DNA of 64,000 nucleotides from Dyella sp. BiH032 (GCF_031954525.1 NZ_CP134867.1:2108001-2172000), one strand, 5' to 3'; positions 1 through 9,500 are shown, counted from the first letter of the stretch. Notes: generated from the letters alone by a model not told the origin. A program made the numbers and translations.

Positions 1-461
1 GCCTGGGTGATGACATTGCGTTGCGGATGGCGTGCGGCCTGGCTGGCATCGAGCGTGCCTGCAGCCACCAGTTCCTGAACCAGCGAGTGGTCATGACTGA
101 TCTGCTTCAGGCCGTCTTTCCACAGGTAGATACGGCTGTCGCCGACCCAGGCTACCTCGTAGCCGGCCGGACTCAACCGCAGCGCCGCAATGGTGGTACC
201 CATCGGAAGCGGGTCGCGGTAGTTCCGCGTCTGCGCCATGAGACGCTCATCGGCACCTTTGATCGCCTCGACGAGGGTGTGCCCGCGGGTCACAAGATCG
301 GTCACCGCGTCGCGCACCAAGGCCGAGGCGACCTCGCCATGCTGATGACCGCCCATACCGTCGGCGACCAGGAACAGGCCCAGGCCGGCGTCGGCGTAAT
401 AGGTGTCTTCGTTGCGCGCACGCCGCAGGCCGACGTGGGTACCGTGTCCGAATTCGATCAT
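1..461 (-). CDS. PP2C-family Ser/Thr protein phosphatase, 3' end cut by window edge
   Basis: About 153 N-terminal residues are visible and the reading frame runs off the left edge. The protein opens MIEFGHGTHVGLRRARNEDT and carries the PP2C metal-binding blocks RNED (about 16-19), VADGMGGHQHGE (about 33-44) and WVGDSRIYLW (about 104-113). These aspartates and glycines coordinate the two Mn/Mg ions in the Stp/PrpC family, which removes phosphate from Ser/Thr of proteins in the cytoplasm. The ATG at 461 is the only start that keeps the family N-terminus. Partner kinase or FHA genes, if any, would lie left of the window, so its target cannot be inferred here. Confidence 0.9.
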   Translation of the reverse strand, partial: MIEFGHGTHVGLRRARNEDTYYADAGLGLFLVADGMGGHQHGEVASALVRDAVTDLVTRGHTLVEAIKGADERLMAQTRNYRDPLPMGTTIAALRLSPAGYEVAWVGDSRIYLWKDGLKQISHDHSLVQELVAAGTLDASQAARHPQRNVITQ

Positions 462-573
462 GGGCTGCCGGGAGGGACGTGTGCGCGCAGGATGCCCCAT
501 GTCCGGGGAGTTGTCACGACGAACCGTCTCGCGTATGATCGCCGGCTCGCGCGGACCACCGTGTGACCCCTTC

Positions 574-666
<93 letters not shown>

Positions 667-670
667 ATGC

Positions 671-701
671 AAAAGGCCCCGATCGGGGCCTTTTGCTTTT
701 T
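671..701 (+). terminator. Rho-independent terminator of tRNA-Ser
   Basis: AAAAGGCCCC GATC-type palindrome at 671-694, followed by TTTTGCTTTTTC. The perfect stem has a U-rich tail on the plus strand. The mirrored A run at 671-674 gives a short U run on the minus strand, so it may also help end the convergent lepB transcript. Confidence 0.88.
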
Positions 702-733
702 CGGCTTGCTGTTTGCTGGGCGCGCGGAAGTGG

Positions 734-1408
734 TTACTCCAGCTTGCTCCAGTAACGGCCGTGCCGCGGCAAATAGTGGTTGGCGGGATCGAGCGATACC
801 GCCACGCGTGTCGCCTGCCCAGTAATTTCCTGCCGTGGGAAGAAGCCGTAGTAGCGCGAGTCCGCGCTGTTGTCGCGGTTGTCTCCCATCAAAAGATAGC
901 GTCCCTGGGGGACGACCACGGGGCCGAAATCGCGCATCGGGCTCGCATGGAATCGGGATAGTCGCACGGGGTGTCCGCCGTCTGCGGTCTCCTCAAGGAC
1001 ATAGTCGGCCGGATCGGTGGTGTCGTCATCGATGCCGGTGACGTGGGTCGGCCGGTAATGCGCATCGCGTCCATTGACGAACAGGCGATTGCCGCGCAAC
1101 GCCACCATGTCCCCGGGAACGCCGATCACACGTTTGACGAGGCGTTCCCCCGCTGCTTCCGACTCCAGTACCACGATATCGCCGCGCTTCGGATCTCCCA
1201 GATGCAGAAGCGAGACATGCGTAAATGGAATGCGCATGTCATAGGCCATCTTGTCCACCACGATACGGTCACCGATGCGTATGGTGGGTTGCATGGAGCC
1301 GGTGGGGACCACGTTCCAGTCCGCCACTGCGCTGCGGAACACCAGCATGCACAGCAGGAATGCCAGGAACCCGCGGTTTCGGCGCAGAAACGATCTGAGC
1401 AGCTGCAT
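734..1408 (-). CDS. lepB: Signal peptidase I (short form, next to type I secretion genes)
   Basis: 224 aa. Cleaves signal peptides from proteins crossing the inner membrane. There is one N-terminal membrane segment (about residues 14-30), then the catalytic serine in PTGSMQPT (Ser38) and the general-base lysine in KRVIGVPGD (Lys92). The C-terminal box GDNRDNSADSR is also present, so all S26A landmarks are intact. It is shorter than the second copy at 25368-26279, which has an extra N-terminal membrane segment. It lies 80 bp downstream of the HlyD-type gene on the same strand and could be co-transcribed with it. Whether it is the general enzyme or has a dedicated substrate is not visible; the copy beside lepA is the likelier housekeeping one. 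Confidence 0.92.
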   Translation of the reverse strand: MQLLRSFLRRNRGFLAFLLCMLVFRSAVADWNVVPTGSMQPTIRIGDRIVVDKMAYDMRIPFTHVSLLHLGDPKRGDIVVLESEAAGERLVKRVIGVPGDMVALRGNRLFVNGRDAHYRPTHVTGIDDDTTDPADYVLEETADGGHPVRLSRFHASPMRDFGPVVVPQGRYLLMGDNRDNSADSRYYGFFPRQEITGQATRVAVSLDPANHYLPRHGRYWSKLE

Positions 1409-1488
1409 GATCCTTCTCCCAACCCGTAGGCATCGTTGCCTCGATGCGAGACAGGCCGGTGTAGGGATAGTTCCCGATCCGACGTGTT

Positions 1489-2709
1489 TTATCGCTCCCG
1501 GAAGGCTTCCTTGGCCTTGAAGACTGGTTTGAGCAAGTAGTCGAGAATGGTCTTGTCGCTGGTGCGGATGTCGATGGTCGACGTCATGCCGGGACGTATG
1601 GCCAATGGCTTGTCGGCCACCATGAGCGAGTCCCCGTCCGTGCGCACCAGCACGCGGTAATAGGTGGTGTCGTCGCCTGGCTTCTTTTCGTTTTCCAGCG
1701 TGTCGGAGCTGACCAGCTCCACCTTGCCCTTCAGCGCGCCATAGATGCCGTAGTCGTAGGCCGAGATCTTCACCGTGGCCGCCTGGCCGATGTGCACAAA
1801 GCCCACGTCCGCCGGCTTGATCTTGCCCTCGACCAGGAGTCGTCCGTCGACGGGAGATATCTCCATGATGGTCTCGCCAGGCCGCACCACGCCCCCGATG
1901 GTCTTGATGCGGATGTTTTTGACCACGCCTTTGACGGGGGAGGCGAGCAGGGTGTGCTCCACCACACTGGCATTGCCTGCCAGGCGTTCCTTCGTTTGCG
2001 CCAGCTCCAGCTCCGCCTGTGCGAGCTCGGAGTTGGCCTGTGCCTTGAAGCGATTGCGCTGTTCCGCGATCTGCATCTTGTAGTTGTTGGCGTCGCGGCG
2101 CATGCGCAGGATTTCGACTTCCGAAACTAGTCCCTTGCGCATGAGAGGTTCCGAAAGCGCCAGTTCCTTGGTTGCGAGGTCGAAGCTTCGTTGCAACGAG
2201 GCGACGCTTTCGTCGAGGGACCTGCGCCGTGCCTCGAAGGCCTGCGTTTCTTCCTGAATCACCTTGGGTTCGTTGCGGACCTCTTCCGAAAAATCCAGGG
2301 CTTGGTCATAGGCCTCGGCACGCAGTCGTGCCACGTTGCCCTGCAGGCCGATGACCTTGGAACGGACTTCGCGATAGCCGGCTTCGGCACGTGTTGGGTC
2401 GATCTTCGCCAGCGGTTGGCCCTGTTCGACCAGATCGCCTTCCCGCACGAGCAAGGCCTGCAGGATGCCGCCATCGAGACTCTGGATATTCTGTTCGCCG
2501 CCCGAGGCGACGATGCGTCCTTCCGCCCTGGTCACTTCATCGACGCGCGCGATCGCGGCCCAGCTCATGGCACATATCAGTATCACCAGCATGAGATAGA
2601 GCATGGCGTTCATGCGAGGCGTGGAATGTGCCAGCATGGCCTGCCGGATGTCGTTGACGTAAGCGATGTCGCCCGGCTGCAGGGTGGCCGAGTGCTTCTT
2701 CTTTTTCAT
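1489..2709 (-). CDS. HlyD-family type I secretion membrane fusion protein
   Basis: 406 aa periplasmic adaptor linking an inner-membrane ABC exporter to a TolC-like outer-membrane channel. It has a short cytoplasmic N-terminus, one membrane segment (about 36-58) and the first lipoyl half-motif around GGILQALLVREGDLVEQGQP. A long helical hairpin follows (about 115-245, rich in E, R, Q and L), then the second lipoyl half (LLASPVKGVVKNIRIKTIGG) and beta-barrel domains. Its start codon overlaps the stop of the upstream ABC transporter gene by 4 bp (ATGA at 2706-2709), so the two are translationally coupled and probably stoichiometric. No TolC homologue or RTX substrate is present within the window. 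Confidence 0.92.
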   Translation of the reverse strand: MKKKKHSATLQPGDIAYVNDIRQAMLAHSTPRMNAMLYLMLVILICAMSWAAIARVDEVTRAEGRIVASGGEQNIQSLDGGILQALLVREGDLVEQGQPLAKIDPTRAEAGYREVRSKVIGLQGNVARLRAEAYDQALDFSEEVRNEPKVIQEETQAFEARRRSLDESVASLQRSFDLATKELALSEPLMRKGLVSEVEILRMRRDANNYKMQIAEQRNRFKAQANSELAQAELELAQTKERLAGNASVVEHTLLASPVKGVVKNIRIKTIGGVVRPGETIMEISPVDGRLLVEGKIKPADVGFVHIGQAATVKISAYDYGIYGALKGKVELVSSDTLENEKKPGDDTTYYRVLVRTDGDSLMVADKPLAIRPGMTSTIDIRTSDKTILDYLLKPVFKAKEAFRER

Positions 2710-4943
2710 GCGTCGAGCCCTCCTTGACTCGCCACCTGTGGCGTTGGAGCGGCAGAGGAGGATTTCTTTGACGCAAGCCGAGCCATGATGTCGGCCTTCT
2801 TCCCGTCGGCGACGATCTTGCCCTCGTCGATCACGATCACGCGTTCGACCAACCTCAAAGCCGATGGCCGATGCGTCACCATCAGGACGGTCTGGTCCTG
2901 CAGTGCGTGCTGGAGTTGTTCGAGAAACTGGCTTTCGGTCTGCGCATCCATGGCGCTGGTTGGCTCGTCGAGCAGGAGCACCTTGGGGTTGGCGATCAAG
3001 GCACGGGCGAGCGCGACCATCTGTCGCTGTCCTCCGGACAAGCCTTCGCCTGTCTCGCCGATCGGCAGATTGATCCCGAGCGGGTGGCGGGAGGCCATAT
3101 CCTCCAGACCCGTGAGACGCAGTACGCGCAGGAATGCCTCGGCCGAGGCGTCCGGTCGCGAGATGAGGACGTTCTGGCGCAGCGTGCCGTAGAAGAGGCG
3201 GGAGTGCTGGCCGACATAGGCCACTGCGTGGCGCCAGTCGGCGACATCCAGCTGCGAGGCATTGAGTCCATCGGCGAGCAGCTGCCCCTTGGTGGGCTCA
3301 TAGAGTCTGCCGATCACCTTCAATAGCGTGGACTTGCCGCTACCCACCTTGCCGAGGATGCCTATCCGCTCGCCAGGAGCCACGCTGAAACTGATGCGAT
3401 CCAGCATGGGCGGCGGGGAAGGCCGATCGGGCGGTACCGGGTAGCCGAAACCGATGTCGCGCAGCTCGATGCCGCCGCTCAAGGTGTGGCCGGCCAGATA
3501 ATCGCGCTCCTTATCGCGTTCGGTCGGTGTCGCCATCAACTGATCCATGGACCGGTAAGCGACCTTGGCCTGCTGATAGCGAATGGCCAACCCGGCTACC
3601 TGGCTTAGCGGTGCGAGTGCGCGGCCGGAAAGCATCACGGTGGCGATGAGTGCGCCTTGGGTAAGTTCCTTTGCCTCGATGAGGTAGACGCCCATGACGA
3701 TGAGCACCACGGTCTGCAATTGCTGAAGGAAAGCGATGATGCCCGTCGCCGTCGCGGATAGATGGCGCGATTTCATCGACGTGGCCGCCGACAGCGCGCT
3801 GAAGGTATCCCAGCGCCGCTGCATGAAGCCTTCGCCCGAGACGGCCTTGAGCGTCTCGATACCTTCCAGTGATTCGATCAATACGCCCTGCTTGAGCGAG
3901 GACTCCCGCAGGTTTTCGTTCATGATCCGCGCGAGCGGCCATTGAACCCACACGCTGATCAGGGCGATCAGGGGAATCATCGCCGCAGGCACCCATCCCA
4001 GCGGACCGCCGACGGCGAAGATCACGCCGACGAACAGGAGCACGAAGGGGAGGTCGGCAATCGCCGAAAGCGTCGCGGAAGTGATGAAGTCGCGCACCGA
4101 ATCGAATTCACGCAACTGATTGGCGAAGGTGCCGGGAGACGCTGGCTTCCGCTCCATGCGAACGGACATGGCCTGCTGGAACAGCATGCTGCCCACCGCA
4201 AGATCGGCCTTCTTGCCGGCAAGGTCCAGCAGGTAGCTGCGGATGTAGCGCGTCACGCCTTCGAAGATCATGGCGAGCGATACGCCGATGGCCAGCGACC
4301 ATAAGGTCACGATGGCAAAGTTCGGGACCACTCGGTCGTAGACGTTCATGGTGAAGAAAATGCTGGCCAGGGAAAGCACGTTCACCAGCAAGGTGGCGAT
4401 CGCAGCATTGGCGTAGTAACCGCGGTAACGCCACAAAGTGCCGAACAGCCAGTGCGAAGGGCGGCTCTTGGGGAGGCCGGTGTCTCTGCCGTTCTCGCCG
4501 ACGGTGCCCTTAGGCTTGGCGAGAATGGCAGCACCGGCGTACAGCGCATCCATCTCATCGGCGTCTAGTGCCACAGGGTCTCTGCCGAGTTCGGGCAGCA
4601 CGACCCGATAGATGGGGCCGTTCTCGCCGGAGGATCGATCCAGCAAGAGACAGCCGCCTCCGTCCTTGCGCAACAGGACGACGGGCCACAGGTGCTCCGA
4701 GATCTTCGCGGCCTTGCGCAGGACCATGGTCGCCGACAGCCCGGCACGCTCCAGCGCGACTAAGGCGAGTCCTGGTTCCAGCGGCGTCGACACGGGCAGC
4801 CCCGCGAAGACGGCTCGCTCGCTCCTGCTCACTCCATGCTGCTCGCATAGCAGCATCACACTCTGCTGCAAGGTGTCTTCGCTGGCGGCGGTCGGCGCCG
4901 TTCCCACGCTTTTGCGCGGAAGGCTAAAGGCTTCGGTGGACAC
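2706..4943 (-). CDS. Type I secretion ABC transporter ATPase/permease, LssB-like
   Basis: 745 aa fused exporter. Residues about 22-145 resemble the C39-like N-terminal domain of type I exporters, but the position of the protease cysteine reads CEQHGVSRSE, without the usual Q-x4-D/E-C-G/A catalytic context. It is therefore likely a substrate-docking domain, not a peptidase. Six membrane helices follow (about 165-455). The nucleotide-binding domain has Walker A GKVGSGKST (about 530), signature LSGGQRQ (about 636) and Walker B VLLLDEPT (about 657). This architecture is typical of LssB/LapB/RTX-adhesin exporters. It is first in a two-gene unit with the HlyD adaptor. The ATG at 4943 is the first start, and a 16-bp palindrome lies 52 bp upstream. 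Confidence 0.92.
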   Translation of the reverse strand: MSTEAFSLPRKSVGTAPTAASEDTLQQSVMLLCEQHGVSRSERAVFAGLPVSTPLEPGLALVALERAGLSATMVLRKAAKISEHLWPVVLLRKDGGGCLLLDRSSGENGPIYRVVLPELGRDPVALDADEMDALYAGAAILAKPKGTVGENGRDTGLPKSRPSHWLFGTLWRYRGYYANAAIATLLVNVLSLASIFFTMNVYDRVVPNFAIVTLWSLAIGVSLAMIFEGVTRYIRSYLLDLAGKKADLAVGSMLFQQAMSVRMERKPASPGTFANQLREFDSVRDFITSATLSAIADLPFVLLFVGVIFAVGGPLGWVPAAMIPLIALISVWVQWPLARIMNENLRESSLKQGVLIESLEGIETLKAVSGEGFMQRRWDTFSALSAATSMKSRHLSATATGIIAFLQQLQTVVLIVMGVYLIEAKELTQGALIATVMLSGRALAPLSQVAGLAIRYQQAKVAYRSMDQLMATPTERDKERDYLAGHTLSGGIELRDIGFGYPVPPDRPSPPPMLDRISFSVAPGERIGILGKVGSGKSTLLKVIGRLYEPTKGQLLADGLNASQLDVADWRHAVAYVGQHSRLFYGTLRQNVLISRPDASAEAFLRVLRLTGLEDMASRHPLGINLPIGETGEGLSGGQRQMVALARALIANPKVLLLDEPTSAMDAQTESQFLEQLQHALQDQTVLMVTHRPSALRLVERVIVIDEGKIVADGKKADIMARLASKKSSSAAPTPQVASQGGLDA

Positions 4944-4995
4944 GTGGTTGCTCCGTGGCGAGGCCGGACACCATCGCGTCCCGCGCGCGGGGGGA

Positions 4996-5011
4996 GCGAT
5001 TCATGAATCGC
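4996..5011. promoter_or_regulatory. Perfect 16-bp palindrome upstream of the type I secretion operon
   Basis: GCGATTCATGAATCGC reads identically on both strands. It sits 53-68 bp upstream of the ABC transporter start codon, where a dimeric regulator could overlap the promoter. I do not recognise the consensus, so its role as an operator is inference. Confidence 0.45.
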
Positions 5012-5044
5012 GGAAAGCCCGGGCTACGTGCCATCGGGCTTTCC
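5012..5044. repeat. Inverted repeat, 10-bp arms
   Basis: GGAAAGCCCG (5012-5021) and CGGGCTTTCC (5035-5044) are perfect reverse complements separated by 13 nt. The repeat directly follows the 16-bp palindrome. It could be a second regulator site or a hairpin. No U-tract follows on either strand, so it is not a good terminator. Confidence 0.4.
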
Positions 5045-5154
5045 CGGTGCCCGGAAAAGTCTGCCAAGGATCGAAGACGGTCCTGTCAGGGGCCATCGAA
5101 GAGGTACGAAACGGCGGTGCCCCTCAGTCCTAAATGCTCGAATGACTGCGACTC

Positions 5155-5187
5155 CAAAAAGATAAGGGCGGTGTCGCCACCGCCCTT
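5155..5187 (-). terminator. Rho-independent terminator of ppsA
   Basis: On the minus strand AAGGGCGGTG pairs with CACCGCCCTT around a GCGA tetraloop (5164-5187) and is followed by ATCTTTTTGG. It starts 26 bp after the ppsA stop codon. Confidence 0.9.
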
Positions 5188-5212
5188 CCTGAGCTTTCTT
5201 TTTCCCTGGCGC

Positions 5213-7585
5213 TCAGCCGGCTTTCTTCTTGGCCAACCGCAACCAAGTATCCACCACGGTGTCCGGATTCAGCGATACCGATTCGATGCCCTGGTCCATC
5301 AGCCATTCGGCGAGATCCGGATGGTCGGACGGGCCTTGGCCGCAGATGCCCACGTACTTGCCTTTCTCGCGAGCGGTCTTGATCGCCATGGCGAGCAGCT
5401 TCTTGACCGCCGGATCGCGCTCGTCGAACAGGTTGGCGACGATGCTGGAATCGCGGTCCAGGCCCAGGGTGAGCTGGGTGAGGTCATTGGAGCCGATCGA
5501 GAAACCGTCGAAGATGTCGAGAAACTCATCGGCGAGCAATGCGTTGGAGGGCACCTCGCACATCATGATGATCTTCAGGTCGCGCTCGCCTTGCTTCAGG
5601 CCGTTCTTGGCCAGCACCTCGACCACCTTGCGGCCTTCGCCCAGCGTGCGCACGAAGGGGATCATTACCCACACATTGTCCAGGCCCATCACCTCGCGCA
5701 CGCGCTTGACGGCTTTGCATTCCAGCCCGAACGATTCGGCGAAGCCTGCGTCGACGTAGCGGCTGGCGCCGCGGTAGCCGATCATCGGATTTTCTTCGTG
5801 CGGCTCATAGCGCGAGCCACCCAGGAGGTTGGCGTACTCATTGGACTTGAAGTCCGACAAGCGCACGATCACCGGCTTGGGGAAGACCGAGGCGGCGATG
5901 GTGGCAATGCCTTCCGCCAGCCGGTCGACGTAGAACGACACCGGGTCGGCGTAGCCGGCGATGCGTTCGTCGATCTTCGCCTTGGTGGCGGCATCCTGCT
6001 TGGCGTATTCGAGCAAGGCCTTGGGGTGCACGCCGATGTGGCTGGCGATGATCATCTCCAGGCGGGCCAGGCCGATGCCGGCATTCGGCAGCATGCCGAA
6101 ATCGAAGGCGCGTTCCGGGTTGGCCACGTTCATCATGATCTTCAGCGGCGCCTCGGGCATGTCGCCCAGGTCGGCGGTGACACGATCGAACTTCAGCGTG
6201 CCTTCGTAGATCGTGCCGGTATCGCCTTCCGCGCAGGACACGGTGACGTCCATGCCATCAGGGATTTTTTCCAGCGCATTGCCCGTCCCTACCACCGCGG
6301 GCACGCCCAGTTCGCGCGCGATGATCGCGGCGTGGCAGGTGCGGCCGCCGCGATTGGTGACGATCGCGGAGGCGCGCTTCATCACCGGCTCCCAATCGGG
6401 GTCGGTCATGTCGGCCACCAGCACGTCGCCGGGCTGCACCTTGTTCATATCGGCAAGACTGCGCACGACGCGCGCCTTGCCGGCGCCGATCTTCTGGCCG
6501 ATGGCGCGGCCTTCGGCCAGGACCTTGCCCTTCTCCGCGAGATGGAAGCGCTCCAATTGCGTGGCATGGGCGCGCGATTTCACCGTTTCCGGGCGGGCCT
6601 GCACGATGTACAGCTTGCCGGTATGGCCGTCCTTCGCCCATTCGATGTCCATCGGGCGGCCGTAGTGCTGCTCGATGATCAGCGCCTGCTTGGCCAATTC
6701 CTGCACGTCCTCGTCGGTGATGCAGAAGCGGTGGCGCAGCTCGTCCGGCGTCGGCTCGGTCTTTACGCGCTCGCCCGGCGTGGACGAATAGACCATGCGC
6801 AGCTGCTTGGCACCGAGCTGGCGGCGCAGCACCGCCGGCTTGCCCTGCTTGAGCGTGGGTTTGAAGACATAGAACTCGTCGGGGTTCACCGCGCCCTGTA
6901 CGACCATTTCGCCCAGGCCATAGGAGCCGGTGACGAATACGACGTCGCGGAAGCCGGACTCGGTGTCCAGCGTGAACAGCACGCCGGAAGCGCCCACGTC
7001 CGAGCGCACCATCAGCTGCACGCCGGCGGAGAGGAACACGTCTTCGTGCTTGAAGCCCTGGTGCACGCGATAGGCGATGGCGCGATCGTTGTAGAGCGAG
7101 GCGAAGACTTCCTTCACCTTGTGCAGCACGTCATCGATGCCGACCACGTTGAGGAAGGTTTCCTGCTGGCCTGCGAAGGACGCGTCGGGCAGGTCTTCGG
7201 CGGTAGCAGAGGAGCGCACGGCCACGGCGATGTTCTCCGCGCCGGCGTCCTTGCAGAGCTTTGCGTAGGCGCCTCGAATGGCTTGATCGAGGTCGGCCGG
7301 CAGCGGCGTCTCGGTGACCCACTCGCGGATCTCCTTGCCGGCGGTGGTGAGGGCGTCGACGTCATCGACGTCCAGATCGGCCAGGCGAGCCTGGATGCGC
7401 TTGGCCACCCCACTCTTGTCCAGGTACTGCTGAAAGGCTTCGGCAGTGGTGGCGAAGCCGCCGGGGACGGAAACCCCGAGCTTGGCCAGGTTGCCGATCA
7501 TCTCGCCGAGCGACGCATTCTTGCCGCCGACCTTGCCCAGGTCGGTCATGCGCAGCGAGTCGAGCCAAAGCACCAGATCGTTCAA
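5213..7585 (-). CDS. ppsA: Phosphoenolpyruvate synthase
   Basis: 790 aa, the usual length. Converts pyruvate plus ATP to PEP, AMP and phosphate for gluconeogenesis. The N-terminal ATP-grasp domain starts with [11 protein letters not shown] (about 19-29) and contains [20 protein letters not shown] (about 131-150). The central swivel domain carries the phosphohistidine loop [18 protein letters not shown] with catalytic His418. The C-terminal TIM barrel holds the [16 protein letters not shown] loop. It is transcribed divergently from ppsR, its bifunctional regulator, 238 bp away. In E. coli that protein phosphorylates a threonine beside the catalytic His, and the T-C-H sequence needed is present here. 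Confidence 0.98.
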   Translation of the reverse strand: MNDLVLWLDSLRMTDLGKVGGKNASLGEMIGNLAKLGVSVPGGFATTAEAFQQYLDKSGVAKRIQARLADLDVDDVDALTTAGKEIREWVTETPLPADLDQAIRGAYAKLCKDAGAENIAVAVRSSATAEDLPDASFAGQQETFLNVVGIDDVLHKVKEVFASLYNDRAIAYRVHQGFKHEDVFLSAGVQLMVRSDVGASGVLFTLDTESGFRDVVFVTGSYGLGEMVVQGAVNPDEFYVFKPTLKQGKPAVLRRQLGAKQLRMVYSSTPGERVKTEPTPDELRHRFCITDEDVQELAKQALIIEQHYGRPMDIEWAKDGHTGKLYIVQARPETVKSRAHATQLERFHLAEKGKVLAEGRAIGQKIGAGKARVVRSLADMNKVQPGDVLVADMTDPDWEPVMKRASAIVTNRGGRTCHAAIIARELGVPAVVGTGNALEKIPDGMDVTVSCAEGDTGTIYEGTLKFDRVTADLGDMPEAPLKIMMNVANPERAFDFGMLPNAGIGLARLEMIIASHIGVHPKALLEYAKQDAATKAKIDERIAGYADPVSFYVDRLAEGIATIAASVFPKPVIVRLSDFKSNEYANLLGGSRYEPHEENPMIGYRGASRYVDAGFAESFGLECKAVKRVREVMGLDNVWVMIPFVRTLGEGRKVVEVLAKNGLKQGERDLKIIMMCEVPSNALLADEFLDIFDGFSIGSNDLTQLTLGLDRDSSIVANLFDERDPAVKKLLAMAIKTAREKGKYVGICGQGPSDHPDLAEWLMDQGIESVSLNPDTVVDTWLRLAKKKAG

Positions 7586-7823
7586 GGGAGTCTCCTCAGA
7601 GCTCTATAGGGGGTAAGGCGATAGGGGTAGGGCGTGTGACAGCGCGCAAACGCGGCCGCAAAGAACTGGTATTGTCCGCCGCCGATGGTGCGGGGCACAA
7701 GAAGACCATTGACGCCCACTGCCGCGCCAACTGCATACCAGTCAGGAGATGGTCAAGCAAAGACAGGGATTCGCGCATGCGCTAAGGTGGCGGCCACTCT
7801 TTATCGAGGCCCCAGGGACAGGT

Positions 7824-8639
7824 ATGCGGCGAACCGTTTTTTATATCTCCGATTCCACTGGTATTACCGCGGAGACGATCGGCAACAGCATCCTGGCCCA
7901 ATTCGAGGGCGTGCAGTTCGACAAGCATCGCCTGCCGTTCGTGGACGATCCGCAAAAAGCTGAGGCTGCGGCGTTGCGTATCAAGACGAGATACGCCCAG
8001 ACCGGCGAGCGTCCGATCGTGGTCAACACCATGGCGTCCCGCGACCTGTGCGAGATCGTGGCGGGGAGCGGGGCGCTGATGCTGGACGTATTCGCGCCGT
8101 TCATCGGTCCGCTGGAGGATGAGCTGGGCGCCAAGCGCTCGGGGGCTGTCAACCGTTCCCATGGCCTGGTGGACTTCGACAAGTACGAGGCGCGCATCAA
8201 TGCCACCAACTATGCGCTGTCCCACGACGACGGCATCGACGTGGACTATGCGCAGGCGGATCTGATCCTGGTCGGCGTATCGCGCTCGGGCAAGACGCCG
8301 ACCTGCCTTTACATGGCCTTGCATTACGGGGTGAGCGCCGCCAATTACCCTCTGACCGACGACGATCTCGACAAGCTGGAGCTTCCGGCGCGGCTGCGTC
8401 CCTATCGGGACCGGTTGTTCGGCCTCACCATCGACCCCCAGCGGCTGGCGCAGATCCGCGAGCAGCGGCGCGCCGGCAGTCGTTATGCGACCCTGCAGCA
8501 GTGCCGATGGGAGCTGGAGCAGGCCGAGAAGCTCATGCGCCGCGAAGGGATTCCCAGCCTCAACACTACGCACGTGTCGATCGAGGAAATCGCGAGCAAG
8601 ATTCTGGACCGCTTCGGTATCGAGCGGACCATGTTCTGA
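7824..8639 (+). CDS. ppsR: PEP synthase regulatory protein (bifunctional kinase/pyrophosphorylase)
   Basis: 271 aa DUF299 protein. It inactivates PpsA by ADP-dependent Thr phosphorylation and reactivates it by phosphate-dependent dephosphorylation. The start MRRTVFYISDSTG matches the family N-terminus, and GGGACAG lies just before the ATG at 7824. An in-frame upstream ATG at 7749 would add 25 unrelated residues and is rejected. The P-loop GVSRSGKTPTCLY lies near residue 151. The divergent placement beside ppsA fixes the function. Confidence 0.96.
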   Translation: MRRTVFYISDSTGITAETIGNSILAQFEGVQFDKHRLPFVDDPQKAEAAALRIKTRYAQTGERPIVVNTMASRDLCEIVAGSGALMLDVFAPFIGPLEDELGAKRSGAVNRSHGLVDFDKYEARINATNYALSHDDGIDVDYAQADLILVGVSRSGKTPTCLYMALHYGVSAANYPLTDDDLDKLELPARLRPYRDRLFGLTIDPQRLAQIREQRRAGSRYATLQQCRWELEQAEKLMRREGIPSLNTTHVSIEEIASKILDRFGIERTMF

Positions 8640-8663
8640 CCCCGAGGAGTAGCCATCGTCTTT

Positions 8664-9164
8664 ATGAGTGCCGTGCTGGACAGTCGCCAGTCCCTGTTGC
8701 CGGATCGCTTCGGTTTTCTGATGGGACTGTATGCGGAGAACTACCATCGCCTGACGCACCTGTTCGCACCGCACGAACTGGCGCCGGGCTATTACGTGTC
8801 GGCCGTGGACGACGGGCTGGACGTTCGCCTGCAGGTGCAGGAACGGCACCCCTATACGCTGGAACTGGAACTGACCTACGACTTCCTCGACGACAACACG
8901 GGCCATCCTTCCCCGTCGGCGCAGTTGAGGATGTATACGGACGCGCATGTCGCCGAGGCGTTGCATTGCCATCCAGGCCGCCACCTGTGGCAGGTGCTGG
9001 GGCCGTTTCCTCCGGCGCACACGGTATTGCAGCACCGGTTGCGCATGAACGGCTTTCTCTCCCGCTGGCTGGAGTACCTTGCCGAACAGGGACACTCGCG
9101 CGGAACGCTCGAGCCGATCGAGCATCACAAGCCAGTGGAGCTCCCGCCGGGACACGAGTTGTAA
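8664..9164 (+). CDS. DUF1249 family protein (YqiB-like)
   Basis: 166 aa soluble protein of unknown biochemical function. Family hallmarks are the N-terminal LMGLYAENYHRLTHLF segment, an LELELTYDF strand near residue 72, and the conserved ARLRMYTDAHVAE-type block, read here as QLRMYTDAHVAEAL (about 92-105). The end includes NGFLSRWLEYLAEQGH. It follows ppsR by 24 bp on the same strand and may be read through from it. In other proteobacteria DUF1249 genes lie near cpdA and parE, which are not present here. No signal peptide or membrane segment. Confidence 0.8.
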   Translation: MSAVLDSRQSLLPDRFGFLMGLYAENYHRLTHLFAPHELAPGYYVSAVDDGLDVRLQVQERHPYTLELELTYDFLDDNTGHPSPSAQLRMYTDAHVAEALHCHPGRHLWQVLGPFPPAHTVLQHRLRMNGFLSRWLEYLAEQGHSRGTLEPIEHHKPVELPPGHEL

Positions 9165-9214
9165 GTCTGCGAAGCGCCGATCTTGCGCTGACGGAGCTGT
9201 GCAAAACGCAGGCA

Positions 9215-9239
9215 ACAAAAAACCCGCGCGAGGCGGGTT
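9215..9239 (-). terminator. Rho-independent terminator of the tRNA operon
   Basis: On the minus strand AACCCGC-CTCGC-GCGGGTT is followed by TTTTGTTGCC. It lies 12 bp past the CCA end of tRNA-Asp and closes the tRNA-Ala-Glu-Asp transcript. Confidence 0.9.
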
Positions 9240-9250
9240 CCTTGGAAAAG

Positions 9251-9327
9251 TGGCGGAGCGGACGGGACTCGAACCCGCGACCTCCGGCGTGACAGGCCAG
9301 CATTCTAACCGACTGAACTACCGCTCC
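9251..9327 (-). tRNA. tRNA-Asp (anticodon GTC)
   Basis: 77 nt. Acceptor stem GGAGCGG/CCGCTCC, discriminator G, encoded CCA. The anticodon loop CTGTCAC lies between GGC stems, and the T-arm reads GCGGGTTCGAGTCCCGT. It is the third and last gene of a three-tRNA minus-strand operon. Confidence 0.98.
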
Positions 9328-9410
9328 GCATTTTCGAACAACTCAAGCCAAAGAGGCCCCTGCTTTCCAGCTCGGCTCCGTCGCTTCATGGCGAAGCATC
9401 CGGTTCAAAC

Positions 9411-9486
9411 TGGCGTCCCCACGGGGATTCGAACCCCGGTCGCCACCGTGAAAGGGTGATGTCCTAGGCCTCTAGACGATGGGGAC
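9411..9486 (-). tRNA. tRNA-Glu (anticodon TTC)
   Basis: 76 nt. Acceptor stem GTCCCCA/TGGGGAC with encoded GCCA. The anticodon loop CTTTCAC gives TTC, and the T-arm is GGGGTTCGAATCCCC. It lies 83 nt upstream of tRNA-Asp and 14 nt downstream of tRNA-Ala. Confidence 0.98.
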
Positions 9487-9500
9487 GTGATTTAAAACTT

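Noticed and set aside
2706..4943. Bacteriocin-type peptidase activity of the C39-like domain
   Set aside because: The region around residues 33-42 lacks the catalytic cysteine context and the matching His/Asp pattern of true C39 peptidases, so a docking role is more likely.
4955..7609. 884-aa open frame on the plus strand opposite ppsA
   Set aside because: It mirrors the codon structure of ppsA, which has all its catalytic motifs on the minus strand. The translation is rich in H, R, G and A with no family motif. It is a typical antisense shadow in GC-rich DNA.
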